The notes under the pieces are model-generated. The model worked only from the letters and a program-made list of their open reading frames with translations, had not been told where the DNA came from and searched no databases. A stretch of DNA of 64,000 nucleotides, from the NCBI RefSeq assembly GCF_008831285.2, contig NC_045143.1, positions 17,633,655-17,697,654 of the forward strand, in the 5' to 3' direction. Made by a program: the position numbers and the translations under genes. Source of the DNA: Nymphaea colorata (lineage: Eukaryota; Streptophyta; Magnoliopsida; Nymphaeales; Nymphaeaceae). Positions 11,466-23,300 of the stretch are shown here, piece after piece (the stretch's first letter is position 1; each line of letters opens with the position of its first letter).

Positions 11466-12399
11466 CTCTTCTCTTCGTGGTCTTCTTGCAGCGCCTCCAT
11501 TGAGCTGAACACCCCACAACCTTGTCTTCTTACAGCGCTGCCCATCGATATTTCTTCTTTTCATTCTCGATCTTTTCTTCCTTCTCGGCAACTTCTGACT
11601 TTGGTTCTCCCCAATTTCTGTTTCATTATTGGACTATAGTTAATGCGATCGAGATCATGGTTGGTTGTTGGAGTCTTTTCATTTAATGGAGTTCATAATG
11701 AATTGAGAGCTGAGGAGCTGGGGATTGGGCGCTTCCGTTAGTTTTGGGGTAGAAGGAGAAGAAGATGCCGTCGACTTGTTTTTTTAAGCGTTGGAAGGGG
11801 GAGAAGAGAGGATTTGAAGTCAAGACGATGCCAATGAGCGGCGCCAATCATTTTCTTTGGTGCTTTCCTTCTGACGTTCTGTTTCTTGCTTTTTTGCTGT
11901 AATCAGCCTTCTTGGTTTTTCTCCTTCTTATCTGTCTACATTCGTTTTCTTCTTGGAATTCTTGTTAATCCTGTAGGTTTTTCGTTTTGGTTCAGCCTTG
12001 AAAGATGCCGTCGACATGATTGCAGATGAATCTGTGGTTGGAGCTGTGTTGTAGTCAAGTAACTGTAATCTGTGGTTGAGTTTTTGTCTCGTGAGTTCGC
12101 TTGTTGATTTTTTCTTTTACCAAACAAACAACATTGTGTAAGAAACATGACTATGCTCAGATTTGTTTTGCAATGCTTCATGAAACGTCTTTTTTGAAAC
12201 ACTGTTTCCTCGCCAATTGCAAGGGATTATCCATGGCAATTTTTTCCTATGCAACAAAACATAAGTTTTTTTCTAGAAAAAAGCCTCCAGGCGGCCTGGA
12301 TTTGAAAAAATCTAAAATATAATCGCCGTACACTTTTCTTGGAATTTTTTTCATAAAAAGTTTACCTGTCAAAAATTCACTGTGCCATCAAACGGAGCA
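11187..12399. mobile_element. PIF/Harbinger-like non-autonomous element near PGIP-2
   Basis: The left end GGCTCTGTTTGATGCACAG and the right end, read in reverse as GCTCCGTTTGATGGCACAG, form terminal inverted repeats of the GGCCCTGTTTG type seen in plant PIF/Harbinger and Tourist-like elements. TAA precedes the left end, matching the TWA target preference; the right flank is AAA or AAG, so the duplication is imperfect. Internal pieces (CGGCCTGGATTT, AAGTTTACCTGT, and a block with AAGGTCG and GACTTTTTTTCC) match the element at 58368-59142, so both belong to one family. No transposase is present. A long CT microsatellite sits inside. Confidence 0.65.
11422..11462. repeat. CT dinucleotide microsatellite
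   Basis: About 20 uninterrupted CT units inside the Harbinger-like element. The overlapping Ser-Leu-rich frames on both strands are translations of the microsatellite, not genes. Confidence 0.95.
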
Positions 12400-15363
12400 A
12401 AGGCAAGGGAAAATCATGACAGAGTGGGGAAAAAGAAGTGGGTTTGGGGAAACTCTTTCCAAGGTTTGCTCCCTTTCATTACGAGTAAAAAGGTTTTTTT
12501 TACAATATATTGTGCTAGCTAGGTTTCTCATTCTCAAAGCGTGCATGCTCATGAATGAGTTTATTAGCTTAGTCAGATAATTACAATTTTTCAAACGTTA
12601 AGCTTCTTTCCTAAATACATCAATTGTTGAGTGGCTTTTCATAACTTCATTCCTGATCAAGTTAAAACTAAAGGTATGCCGGATCAATAACCATCCATCA
12701 TGAACTGAAGTCCCATATTTAAACGCTTAAGGAAAACAAAGAAATTTATCTAGATCTTGGGATAGATTGAGATCTGACCTAATAAACAAATCCAAACTAA
12801 ATAAGAGGTCTCGGCCATGATCACCCCCTTTTTCCTCCTCCATCCACCCATCACGTTGATCACAGATACCATGCATGAACTGAGCTTCTCGAGTGCACAG
12901 GCTTAAAATTCTCCAAAAAATATCATTTTTGGAACGTGCTCATGAACTTTAACGTATAGTGACTTTGTACTTAATTTAATTTCCAAATGATTGAGTATTA
13001 TCCTCATGAATAACTAATAACTTAAATTTGATTTATTGTTAAAACGGATGGCAAATTAGTACATTATATTTTTATTTGTTCAAATTATTCAACCTTCTGT
13101 TGGGGAATATTTGATTAATTAGTTATATATGATAATAGCTATATAAGATGCAGATTCAGTTGCTTTGTAATGCTCCACTTTGAAAAGTTTAGTTTGTACT
13201 TAAAGTTGTGAAGGGTCTTAGGGATTTCTGAAATGGCTTGTTAAGTTACTGTCTTGCTTCCTAACTTCTTTTAAGGTTAAAACTGAAGCTGCAAAGGGGC
13301 AAGTTGGGAATCATTAGACTAGAGCCGATAAAATGAGAATCTATACCAAAATTTGCGGACAAGAAGTCCCCCAGTTACAATGACAAATGCAAAACATAAG
13401 TAAAAAGACGAAATATACAATACAACACACAATAAAATAAAATAAGAGGGGTGGGGAGAGAGTGGAAAGACGAAGCGACACAATCACCCAGTCGTAGACG
13501 AAGGACGACGTTGTAGCCGAATGACAAAATGTACATCCCCCTGTACAAGACGAGCCACAGACTCCGACGAAGAGAATGTGCACCTAAAGACCCTGATGTT
13601 GCACTTTTCCTAAATGCACAACCAAGCTGAAATGAGCCACAACCTCCAGACAGGACCCCAGGAAACAGCCAGGCGGGGAGAAGGATAGAAGAGAAAAAAA
13701 AAAGATGAATGGAGGGTGGGTCCAGAAAACTACTAACAAGAGAATGCCAGGAAGAGGCAAAAACATTAAAGAAGAAAGGGCAAGAGGTAAAAAGGTAGAC
13801 TCAAGACTCAGCCGTAGCGAGACAGAGGAGACACTGGTTAGCTAACCTGTTGCCAAGATACTGCAAGTGGTAAAAAATGTTGATGTGACAAGTAAGAAGA
13901 AGCCAAACAAAAGCAGTGACCATTAGACTAGAGGCCTATGGCTGGTGTGAAAGTGGATGGGGTCATTACTATAGTATTAGAGTCAGTTTAACACTCAAAA
14001 ACATGGGTCCCACATGCAGGTATGCATGTGATTTAAATGGGATATATTGTAATGTGCCACTTTAAAAAGTTGTCTCACATATAAGATTGTGAAGAAAATT
14101 AGGAGACTTATAAAAGAGGTTATTAAGTAATTGATTGTCCTAGCTTGTAACCTTTTTTGGGACTATAGGCAGTAAGTTGGGATCTACTAGACCAAATGCC
14201 CAAGTCCGATGTCAGAGTGGATCAAGTCATTACACTCTTCACATCCCCAAAGTTATTGCTTGCTTAAATCTTAATTAAGCTTCTTATGTAGGTCAGATCT
14301 AATTACATTAGTGCTATCTTGTATTATGGTCAGCCACGAGAGAACGTCTAGCTAGTCCAGGATATAACTTAATGAGATATTAGTGGGAATATTGCAGCAT
14401 GTATTGTTGAGAAACTAATTTATGAAATTGAAAATATAGATTATCATTGCTGAGTCTAAAAGCTTACATTGTCTCTAATGAAATTTTCTAACACCATCGC
14501 AAGAATTACGTCATGCATAGTTCATGGAATGTTGGAACACCAAAACCACAGTAAGCATGTGCAATAGTTTAGATATCCTGGTAACATGCAACAAAGAGAA
14601 GAAAAGACGCAGAAAGTAATACAGAGATAAGACATGTAATACGTCAGTTGAGATAAAGAAAGAGAAAAGAAAAAATAAGAAACACTAGTCAATTGGTCAT
14701 GGCCATTATGTGAATCTGTCAGATGTAGAAAGTCAATCTGCATCCGATACAATGCAATCATGCAACGCACATGACTGGGAGGGTCGTTTGGATTTGGTAC
14801 TTGCCAAAAAACCTTTGTATTCAATCTCTTTCAATAGTGCAGAGGGGAAGAGATTGTATGGTTTATGGAAGATGCAGGAAAGACATTTGAAACAGAGGAT
14901 GCCTATGAGCCTAACGATGCTTTAGCTTGCTGATGTCGATGCATGTCGATACACGACGCCTACCTTGTTAGTGATTGTGGACGTGGTGGACTGCATATAA
15001 AAAATGGAATTGAGTGGACCACGTCACAAAACCTACAAGGAAGGTAAAGAATTCTATTACCGTTGGAGCAACGAAAAGGTCCATCGAAAACATTGGATGT
15101 GAAGGAAACTGACAATAAAAGAAAGGGGCAATGGAGAGGCAGGTGGAGGAGACAAGCACGAAGTGTTGAAAAATAGCCAGACAAGAAGGTAACGAAGCAC
15201 ATATAGACTACGGGGACATGTTCAAGAGAGGGCGAAGGGTAGATGATAAATTGTAAATAAACAAAACAAGAGGAAAAAGATTAAGTAGCCATTAATGTGG
15301 TTCAACAAAGCTCTGCTACATCTTCGGAGAGAGAAGAATAACTTTCATTAAACCATCTCAAAC
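12400..15363. other. intergenic with a possible diverged direct repeat pair
   Basis: No gene recognised. Two stretches starting TGTAATG at 13166 and 14048 share an ordered set of words (CCACTTT..AAAAGT, GATTGTGAAG or GTTGTGAAGG, GTTAAGTTACTG or ATTAAGTAATTG, AAGTTGGGA, CATTAGACTAGAG nearby). They could be old LTRs of a short retroelement, but the match is loose and no coding part or primer site is visible. Frames of 60-100 residues in this stretch match nothing I know. Confidence 0.35.
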
Positions 15364-15379
15364 CACTACAAGAAATTTG
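15364..15379 (+). repeat. CACTA-type transposon end, solitary
   Basis: CACTACAAGAAATTTG matches the terminal inverted repeat shared by plant CACTA (En/Spm) elements, opening rightwards. No matching inverted end was found at a plausible distance, and the hAT pseudogene follows, so this is a fragment or a chance short match. Confidence 0.35.
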
Positions 15380-15782
15380 ACCTTGATTAACATTGTAAAC
15401 ACGTAACTGAGAAATTCCATAACACGGCTTCAACGTTACCCAGTGTCTTACCAAACCATTGTCACAAAAAACATGTATGGTTATTATACAGCGAGGAAAA
15501 AACCAAGTATAATACAACAAAGTTGTATATCTCGAGAATAAAATGGGAAAAAGATGCAAATTTTTAATAAATAAATAAATAATTAATCTTGATAATTATA
15601 TAAAAATAAAGTAAATGAGAAATTAAAAAAACATTGAAAAATGACTAGATAAGAAACAAATTAAAATTAGATAATGAAAACTAACAGTCTCACAAATACA
15701 TAACAAACAAAAGTTTATTGCCTTCATGTCTTTACAACATAAAGTCATTCTTCACTTGGAAAGTGAAAAAAAAAAACATGTC

Positions 15783-17951
15783 CTAGTCTTCTTCCCAGGA
15801 AGTGGAGTCATCTTCTTCATTTTTTGTACGGCTTAAAGTTCTTTGTCTTGAAATTTCATCAATATTTTCCTCTTCTGAATCTAAAGACAAGTTCGCTATC
15901 TCAGTATTTAAATTTTCTTCTTCAGCAAATGGGTTCACATGTTCAATGTAGATAGGATTTGCATTGGTCTTCTTCAATTCTGGAGCCATGCTTTGCAAAT
16001 GCATATTCATTCTAACAAAGACCAAATTTTTTAATATTGATGGTGCAAGATTGTTTCTTTTCTTCGTGTTAGCAGCATCAAATGCACTCTAATTTCTTTC
16101 ATAGGCTGATGCACTGCATGGTTGACTTAAAATTTTGATTGCTGCACTTTGAAGCACATGAACAAAAGAACCAAACATCACCCACCAAATCCCTAATATA
16201 ATTAAAAAACAAAACAAAAATTAAAAGAAGAAGTGCATAACCAATAATGAATGTTAATTGCATAAATAGAAAAACTAGTCAAATGAGACACTTACGTGGA
16301 TGTGCAGTCTGAATAACAGTCATGGCTAATCTCTCGCAAAACAATGTAGGATCTTTATTATGATATTTGACCAACTCATTAGCTATTTCAGAATAGTCTT
16401 CACGAGGAACAAGTTTTCTTGTCACTATGTCCAAAACCTCACGAACTTCTTCGTCCATTTTTACCATTTTATTCCAAAATAAATGAGGATTTAAAAAAGC
16501 AGCTATAGCATGTATTGGATTGTGCAAGTTACGAGTCCATTGCCTATCAATTATTTTCCAATATGGCATATATTTTTTCTTGTTGTCCTTACTTGCAGTC
16601 TTTATAGCTTCTTTAGCTCTATCAAGTGTCTCATATAAATATCTCATAGTGGTTCCTTCTCCATCTACCATTTTCAATACTTTCACTAATGGTTCAACAA
16701 GCATGATTATTTCTTTTCCCATATTCCAAAAATCTTCATTTTGAATAAAATATGTAATATCTCTTGCATGATCTTTTTCCACTTCTTCTATAAGTCTCCA
16801 ATCATTGGAGGCAATCATGAACCTCAAATTTTCTTCTTGTTTTAAAATAGAATGTAAACAAATGAAATGAAAAGCAAGCCTTGTTGCACTCGGCCTTTTC
16901 AACTCTTTTCCCTTTGTGTAAGTTCTCATTATATCTAAAGCTTGCTGCTTATTGTATATGAATTTGACAATTTGTCTAGCTTTTGTCATGATAGATGCTA
17001 CATTTTACAAAGTATCAATATCTTCAAGCATTAGATCAATGCAATGAGCAGCACATGATGTAGTAAAAATATTTGAATACCTTTCTTCAAGGATAAGTTT
17101 TGCCTTTCTGTAATTGCTTCCATTGTCAGTCACAATCTGTATAACATTTTTTGTCCCATTTCTTCAATAGCTGAAGATAAAAATTCAGTTATAACTTTTT
17201 CATTTTCAGGAACCTTTTCTACATGTTTTCCTTTCCAAAATATCGTACCTGTTGGACAACTTACCAACAAATTTATGTATGATCTGCTTCTAATTGTATC
17301 CTTCCAAATACCTGACATAATAGTACACCCATATTGTGCCCATGTAGATTTTGTTTCTTCAATATATGCTTCAAACTCTTTCCTTGCATCATCTAGTATC
17401 CTTCTTCTCGTTGTTTCACTACTTGGTGGGAAGAATCCTGGGCCATGTTGTGAAATAGCAACAACAAAATTCTTGAAATCATTCGAACGAAGTAAGTTGA
17501 ATGGTAGATTGTTCATAGCCATAGCTTTAAAGTGGTGCCTATCAATATTATCCTTCTCTTTTTTTGTGAATATGTTTGAAATTGTCTGATGCTGTCCTCC
17601 TTCTTTAGTCAATGAGTTTGAACCGGAAGAACCTAAATATGCTCCACTTCCGCTTGAACTTATTGGGTAGCTTTACATTTTTCCCTTTTTTGTAGGCCTC
17701 TCATTAATACCTTGCAAAGCTTGTAGTGCCATTTGTCTGATATTTTCTCGCACATGATGACATATAGCAACATCATGACATAGAAGGCCTGATAAATGAT
17801 ACTTAAACCGAGTGATTCCTCCTGCATATTGTTCTCCACGGAAATTGCAAATCAATTTTCCTTCTTCATTTAATTCTACATGTTGCCAGAATATGTCTTT
17901 GCCTTTAGGCATGATTAAAAATTTATCACCACCACCTAAATCATTCAACAA
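15783..17951 (-). pseudogene. decayed hAT-superfamily transposase (BED, DUF659, hAT dimerisation)
   Basis: Reading on the minus strand, the order is BED zinc finger (about 17920-17700), DUF659 core (17612-17130, with GCTIMSGIWKD and INLLVSCPTGT), VTDNGSNYRKA with CAAHCIDLMLEDI (17130-17010), the hAT core (16989-16296) and the C-terminal dimerisation segment (16192-15850, AIKILSQPCSASAYERN) with an acidic tail. An intron at 16193-16295 still has GTAAGT and AG borders and joins the frames cleanly. Lesions: the second BED cysteine is Arg (codon at 17838-17840); TAA at 17673-17675; a frameshift near 17140; TAA at 17005-17007; TAG at 16089-16091, where the family usually has Trp after ERN. The SDGW-type aspartate motif reads SGIW. 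No terminal inverted repeats or 8-bp duplication were located, so element borders are unknown. Active hAT transposases cut and paste DNA in the nucleus; this copy cannot encode one. Confidence 0.88.
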
Positions 17952-20900
17952 GTTAACAAATTAAGAAAGAATCAAAGAACTTAGTTCAAGGCTTCAAGCC
18001 ACAGGATATATAAAGTTATAAACCCTAAACAAACCAAATATCATCAATTTTGCATTATAAATTTAGCATTATGCAATTCTTCATTTTTTCTCAAAAGTTG
18101 CTGCCATGCACGGCTGGAAGTGGTGGCAGAGTATACATTCGATGCAAAACTTAATGTCAAAAAGAGCTGCAGGTGCCACTTATGCTTGGTGAATTTTGCA
18201 GAAAATATTTGCGTGCATGAAACACTAAATATTCTGGGATACTGATCTTTGTTAAATTAGATTAAGTATATTAAGCATTGTATGGAACCACGACATGAGC
18301 TAATTACATCAAGAAATAATCACTAGTCTGTACATGTTCCAGATATAAGCACTGTACAGAATGAATTTCATATGTAGCTGAGCTTACAACCAGCCCCATG
18401 CCCCAACCACCCCCCGCCCCCCCACCTCAAAACCAAAAAAGGAAATTCAGAAGCTATGAGCTTTAGCAAGACAGATTCAAGTTCTATTGTATGTCAATCT
18501 AAATGAAATAGATAAGCTCTCACTTTCCCTTGTAGATGAACGTCACTTCCATGCTCTTTACCAAAAAATATCAAACAGATCTCAAATATCAATAACCGAC
18601 TTCCGAACACTGATAACACACTTTAATAGCCATTTATGCAAATCAGTTGGCAAATCATGATCCCACTACTAGAAACAACATTTTATAAGAAAAGGAACTT
18701 CCAAAAAGAAAAAGAACAAGCCTATTCCTATACTAGAAGCCTTCATTAAAAACATCAATCAAGTGACGATTAAAACAGCGAAACCAAAACAGAACACTGA
18801 ACTCGACCCCACAGTGGCATAGTATCAACTACTTCTTCAAGGGAACAGAAGTACTTCTAGAGATCAACGGATTTTTTTCCAGCTTTATAAACACTAGGCA
18901 TATTAGTGTTAAAGTAACAAGCATCCTGATGAAATTGCTGCAATAAGGAAAATGCAGGGGAAACTAGTCCATGTAAATGAATTAAAAACATGAACATGGA
19001 ATAAAAAAAAATCCACTGACTAACACGGAATGAGAACCTCTCACTGCTCGTTCGTCCGGCGTCCCCTCTTCAGTCGAATGCCTCTTCAGCCGAAAGTGAA
19101 CGAGAAGGAGACGAAGGAGAGGATCAATTTTAAGTTTTTAACCTGAGCCCTCTTTTCCTAACTAAAAATACATTTTTGCCATTAAAAGGGGTGATCAAGT
19201 TTTAGAAAAACCAACTTTTTTATAAATATTACATGTTGTGCCATTTTTAAAACTAACCTCGTGCCTTTAAGAAAATCGCGAAAGACGCGTATAAAATGTG
19301 TTTTATATGTGTCTTTTAATTTTTGCCATTTTTTTGAAAAGAAAACACATCTTATTTCCATTTTATTCGCCAGAGAGGTTTTTGGCGTATGTTTTTTTTT
19401 AAAAAAATGGCATTTTTGTGACAATGTACCAAATGTTATGTGATTAATTCCTTTGATAACAAAAAATGACAACGTTACTGAATGATACATTCCGTAGCAT
19501 ACAAAACAACATTACAAATTATCCGCATTCCCGTTCACACGCAGCTTGATATTTAGTAACACACTCACCGCATTACAAAATGAATTCTTTAAAAAAAATA
19601 ACAACAGCACCACCAATTATCCAGAATACATTACAATACACAAAACATAAATAAGGTAATTGACACTAATCAACCCTAAAAATGTTAAAAGCATATAACA
19701 ACTAGAAAGAGGAAAGTAATAATTGACATGTTAAGTAGTGAGTAAATGAAGATAATACAAACCCAACACTCGAACCATAAAAGAAGAGAAACCTGAAAAG
19801 TAAAAGAAACAAGTCTCGTCAGGTCTAAAAATATAGTAAGAGCACATAATGATTAGAAATTGGGAAGAAGAAGAATCTCAAGAGTGAAACAAGATGCATC
19901 TACTTGATAAATGAATGACACATAAGAGGCTAAAGGACTATTATCAGAAAGTAAACCTGGAAAGGGACGACCGTGAGGTTGGCAATGCAACCATATCAAG
20001 CAGGTACTGGATAATTCAACATGTGTGCATAAGCACACGGTAAACAAATGTAATGAGCAATTTTTCTAACAATTGATATGCTTCAATCATCGCCAAGTGC
20101 GTACCGGTACCCGTACCCAAGCCGCACCCAAGTGCTTTAAGTTTTCGGGCAACGTTGGTTGCCTCTAGCCACATGATCAGTTTTTCTAACAATTGATATG
20201 CTTTAAGTTAGGGCTTATGTTTTTCTTTTTTTCTTACAAACAAAACGTAGAACCTTCGACTTTTGTTAAGAGCTCTATGTATTACCCACAGCAAAAACAC
20301 GTGGAGTTCTTCGGCGATGTTGGTTACTCCGTCGACTGGTTTCCGGCAAGAGGCAATGTCTCTGACAAAGGACGATGCAGCTGCTATTGTTCAGCGACTT
20401 CGCCATCTATTGGTTTGGGATTTTTTTCTTGAAGCTTCATATTTAAGCTTCTTTTTTTTTCCGGCAGTCTCCCGTCATCCAGCAGTCTATTTGTTTAGTT
20501 CCAACGGCAGGATTAGAATCGCCTGCCCTTCTTCTATGACCTGCATCAACTATTCATCTTTTTCTTCTTCGAAAATCATATCGTCTGTGACCATATTTTT
20601 TTTCAAATAACCATGCATTCGTGCATGCTCCTATGTTGTTTTATGTAACTCACCCATTTCATTTTAGCATTTACCACTTAGACTCCAATTCCACAATGTT
20701 TAGTTGTGGTTTGTATTTGACTGTCTAGGGGGCTGCCCAGTTGTTTCGTAGATGATTTTCCTCATTCCATTGCAACTTTACAATATATGCAGCAAATCAC
20801 TTGGAGATTGATATGTATTTTGTCCATACGCTTAAAGTTTTCATAGATTTCTTAAACAGACTGCTGCAAAAGTCATTAGTATATATCTTCTGTGTTGTTC

Positions 20901-21278
20901 ACTTGTTTATGTTTATATATGTTTTCTATGTTATTTACTTGTTTAACAGTTCTTAATAAGTTTTCTTTGTTTATATATATATATATACACACACACAGTC
21001 CGTGTGATGCCCTTCCAAACATATGCTCATAACTCATGGTCAGACCACCAACTCCTCCAAGCCAAGCCTTACAGCCCCAACACCACCTTCCTCATGACAG
21101 CTAGACCCTACGCTACAGGATTGGAAACCTTTACATTACTTTGTCTTTATGTATGGTATTTTGGCATTTGAGTGACATTTTGGGTAGGGCCATAATATAC
21201 AATTTCGTCTTAATATTACAATTAATTTTAAAATTGAAGAACAAGTTCTACAAGGTTGTTTTTTCTTCAATGTTTATA

Positions 21279-21348
<70 letters not shown>

Positions 21349-22030
21349 GTGTAGTGGACTTCTCTCTCTCTCTCTCTCTCTCGATAGAGAAATGGTTGGG
21401 GTACCGTTCCTAAAAGTTATTACAGTCATCCCAAGCATTCTTGTCTGGATTTTAAAATATAATTAAAATTTTAACTTTTAGGAAGAACACATATAGAAAA
21501 GTGGTCTAATGAGTATTGATTAGGAACAGCCACAATCGGCTCTAAAAGTAATTGGGAACGCTAATTTTAAGAACACTTTTGGAACAGTCACTTTGCTGTT
21601 GCTAATTCATTTTAGGAACAGCCTCTCATACTTTTAGGGACGGTGTCCAGCCATTCCTAAAAATGGTATTTATTGTCATGTACCTATTATCTCATACATC
21701 TGTTATTATCGCAAATGCTATAGATATAGGATAATGATAGGGGTATAAGATAATGAAAAAAGTATGAGATAATGGGTATGAGATAACGACAGGGGTATGA
21801 GATAATGACTTGGGTATGAAATATTGACAGAGCAATGAGATAACAACATGAGCGGGCCAAAAAATGAAGACGCTTCTTTGTCGCTTAGAAGGGTATATTG
21901 GTCATAATGACCTGAAAAATACAGTCAGACATAGTCATTCGGTCTTTACTTTATTGAATATCAAAACCTTTGGTCACCACATGGCAGCATCTGAAGGACT
22001 GTACACAAAATTTTTGTGCACAGGCTGACA
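17952..22030. other. intergenic, fragments only
   Basis: No gene recognised. CACTACTAGAAA at about 18664 resembles a CACTA terminal repeat. At 20250-20440 a short stretch gives two overlapping clean frames (76-115 residues) but no known family. Around 21395-21665, the words TCCTAAAA and TTTAGGAAC recur in both orientations, like subterminal repeats of a CACTA or MITE relic. A loose GGTATGAGATAATGA repeat lies at about 21740-21840. Confidence 0.4.
21283..21382. repeat. compound microsatellite (AC)n(AT)n then (TC)n
   Basis: About 22 AC units run straight into about 10 AT units (21283-21348); after a 12-bp gap a TC run follows (21361-21382). Overlapping frames of repeated Thr-His and Tyr-Ile are translations of the repeat. 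Confidence 0.95.
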
Positions 22031-22035
22031 TACAT
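22031..22035. other. target-site duplication of copia A, left copy
   Basis: TACAT immediately precedes the TGTTG start of the 5' LTR. The same five bases occur at 31846-31850, just past the end of the interrupted 3' LTR, as expected for a 5-bp copia duplication. Confidence 0.65.
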
Positions 22036-22269
22036 TGTTGGCAACAACTAGTTCACCTTGTATACAAGGAGAGGGATAAACGTCTTTCTTGTATTAAGGA
22101 AGAAAGGTGGAAGTTTCATTCACCCAAGATTTGTCTTTACTGTTGCCAGTTGCTATTTTATAATGATGTTAAATGAGCAGAAAAATTAATTAAAAATCTG
22201 AACATGAATTTTCAACCGTGGATGTAGGCAAGAAGCTGAACCATGTAAACCTGCTGTGTTACATCTGCA
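22036..22269 (+). repeat. 5' LTR of copia A
   Basis: 234 bp from TGTTGGCAAC to TTACATCTGCA, one base before the primer site. It matches the two pieces of the 3' LTR in order: GGGATAAA..GTCTTTC and AAGGAAGAAAGGTG in the first piece, then TTCATTCACCCAAGATT, TTTATAATGATGT and TCTGAACATGAATTTT in the second. Confidence 0.85.
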
Positions 22270-22270
22270 A

Positions 22271-22282
22271 TGGTATCAGAGC
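22271..22282 (+). other. primer-binding site of copia A
   Basis: TGGTATCAGAGC, exactly complementary to the 3' end of plant initiator tRNA-Met, one base inside the 5' LTR. This is the usual minus-strand primer site of plant copia elements. Confidence 0.9.
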
Positions 22283-22353
22283 AAAATACTTGAGGGCATT
22301 CATCTTCCCTCGTTCTTTGTGGTCTTCTTCTCTTGTTTGTGATCAAGTTCTCT

Positions 22354-23300
22354 ATGGCGTCTCATATATAGCCACTGACTCCACCCGTTAAAGATGGACC
22401 AGCCTCATCCACCAACACGAAGATCATTGTGCAGGAAAACAATCTATTGAAGATCACCACCATGCTGTTCATTGGGAGAGATTGCATTACTTGGGCGAAA
22501 GCTATCAGATTTTGTCTCAGCAGAAAAAGTAAAGATGATTACATCTTAGGTACCATACCTAAACCTGCAGAAAATGATCCCACATATGATAATTGGGTGT
22601 CTAAAAAGATGATTATGTCTTGGAAACTTAATTCCATTGAGACACAAATTGGTAAAGGTTTCATGTTTATGGACACTGCAAAAGATTTATGGGATGTTAA
22701 TAAAGATGTTTTTGGAGAACAAAGTAATATAGCTAGAGTTTATGAGCTGCAAAATGAAATCACCAAACTTACTCATGATGAAAAAAAAAATATTGTCAAT
22801 ATGGGAAATCCCCGTGGTATGTTTGAGGAATATGTGTAGACCACCATCAACTGATCTTTGGGTTCAAAATCAAAGACTTGAAGAGGACAAAGTCTTTCAA
22901 CTTCTAGCTGGTCTAAGCCGTGACTATGAATATATTCGAAACAAAATTCTCAAGACTGTTTCTCTCCCATCATTTAACATTGTTTATAGCCCATCGAAAA
23001 CTTATGATCTCATCTTCCTCTGTGGCAATCTTAACACCTGCCGAGTAGCCGGATAAAGTTGTGTTTCATGTCAAAGCACCTACTCTCAAGCGCACATTAA
23101 ATTTTCTACATCTCAAGATAAGTCAAAGGCTAGATCTCTTTTCAAGTTTACTTATTTTCAAAAACATGGACACACTCATGACCGCTGCTGGGATCTTGTT
23201 GGCAAACCACAATGCAACAAGGGCTCAAATCAAGAGACCACCAAAAGAGACTCAGCAAACACAGCCTCTTGTATCACTGGAGATGAGATGATGAAGTTGT
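22354..23300 (+). pseudogene. gag of copia A, broken
   Basis: The expected ATG at 22354 is followed by TAG six codons in (22369-22371). The capsid-like UBN2/gag domain is then readable to 22839 (for example TWAKAIRFCLSRKSK, TAKDLWDV, LQNEITKL), shifts frame near 22790 and continues as FQLLAGLSRDYEYIRNKIL around 22900. HTHDRCWDLVGKP near 23170 is the remnant of the segment after the nucleocapsid knuckle. An intact gag would package element RNA into virus-like particles; this one cannot be translated through. Confidence 0.8.

Noticed and set aside
948-14215. The repeat pairs starting at 948/1830 and at 13166/14048 both have offsets of 882 bp
   Set aside because: The two pairs share no sequence, so the equal spacing is treated as coincidence.
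17275-17589. 104-residue plus frame
   Set aside because: Antisense of the DUF659 region of the hAT pseudogene.
20193-20610. Overlapping frames of 79 and 115 residues with fairly ordinary composition
   Set aside because: No recognisable domain, no splice context and two frames compete; left as unassigned.
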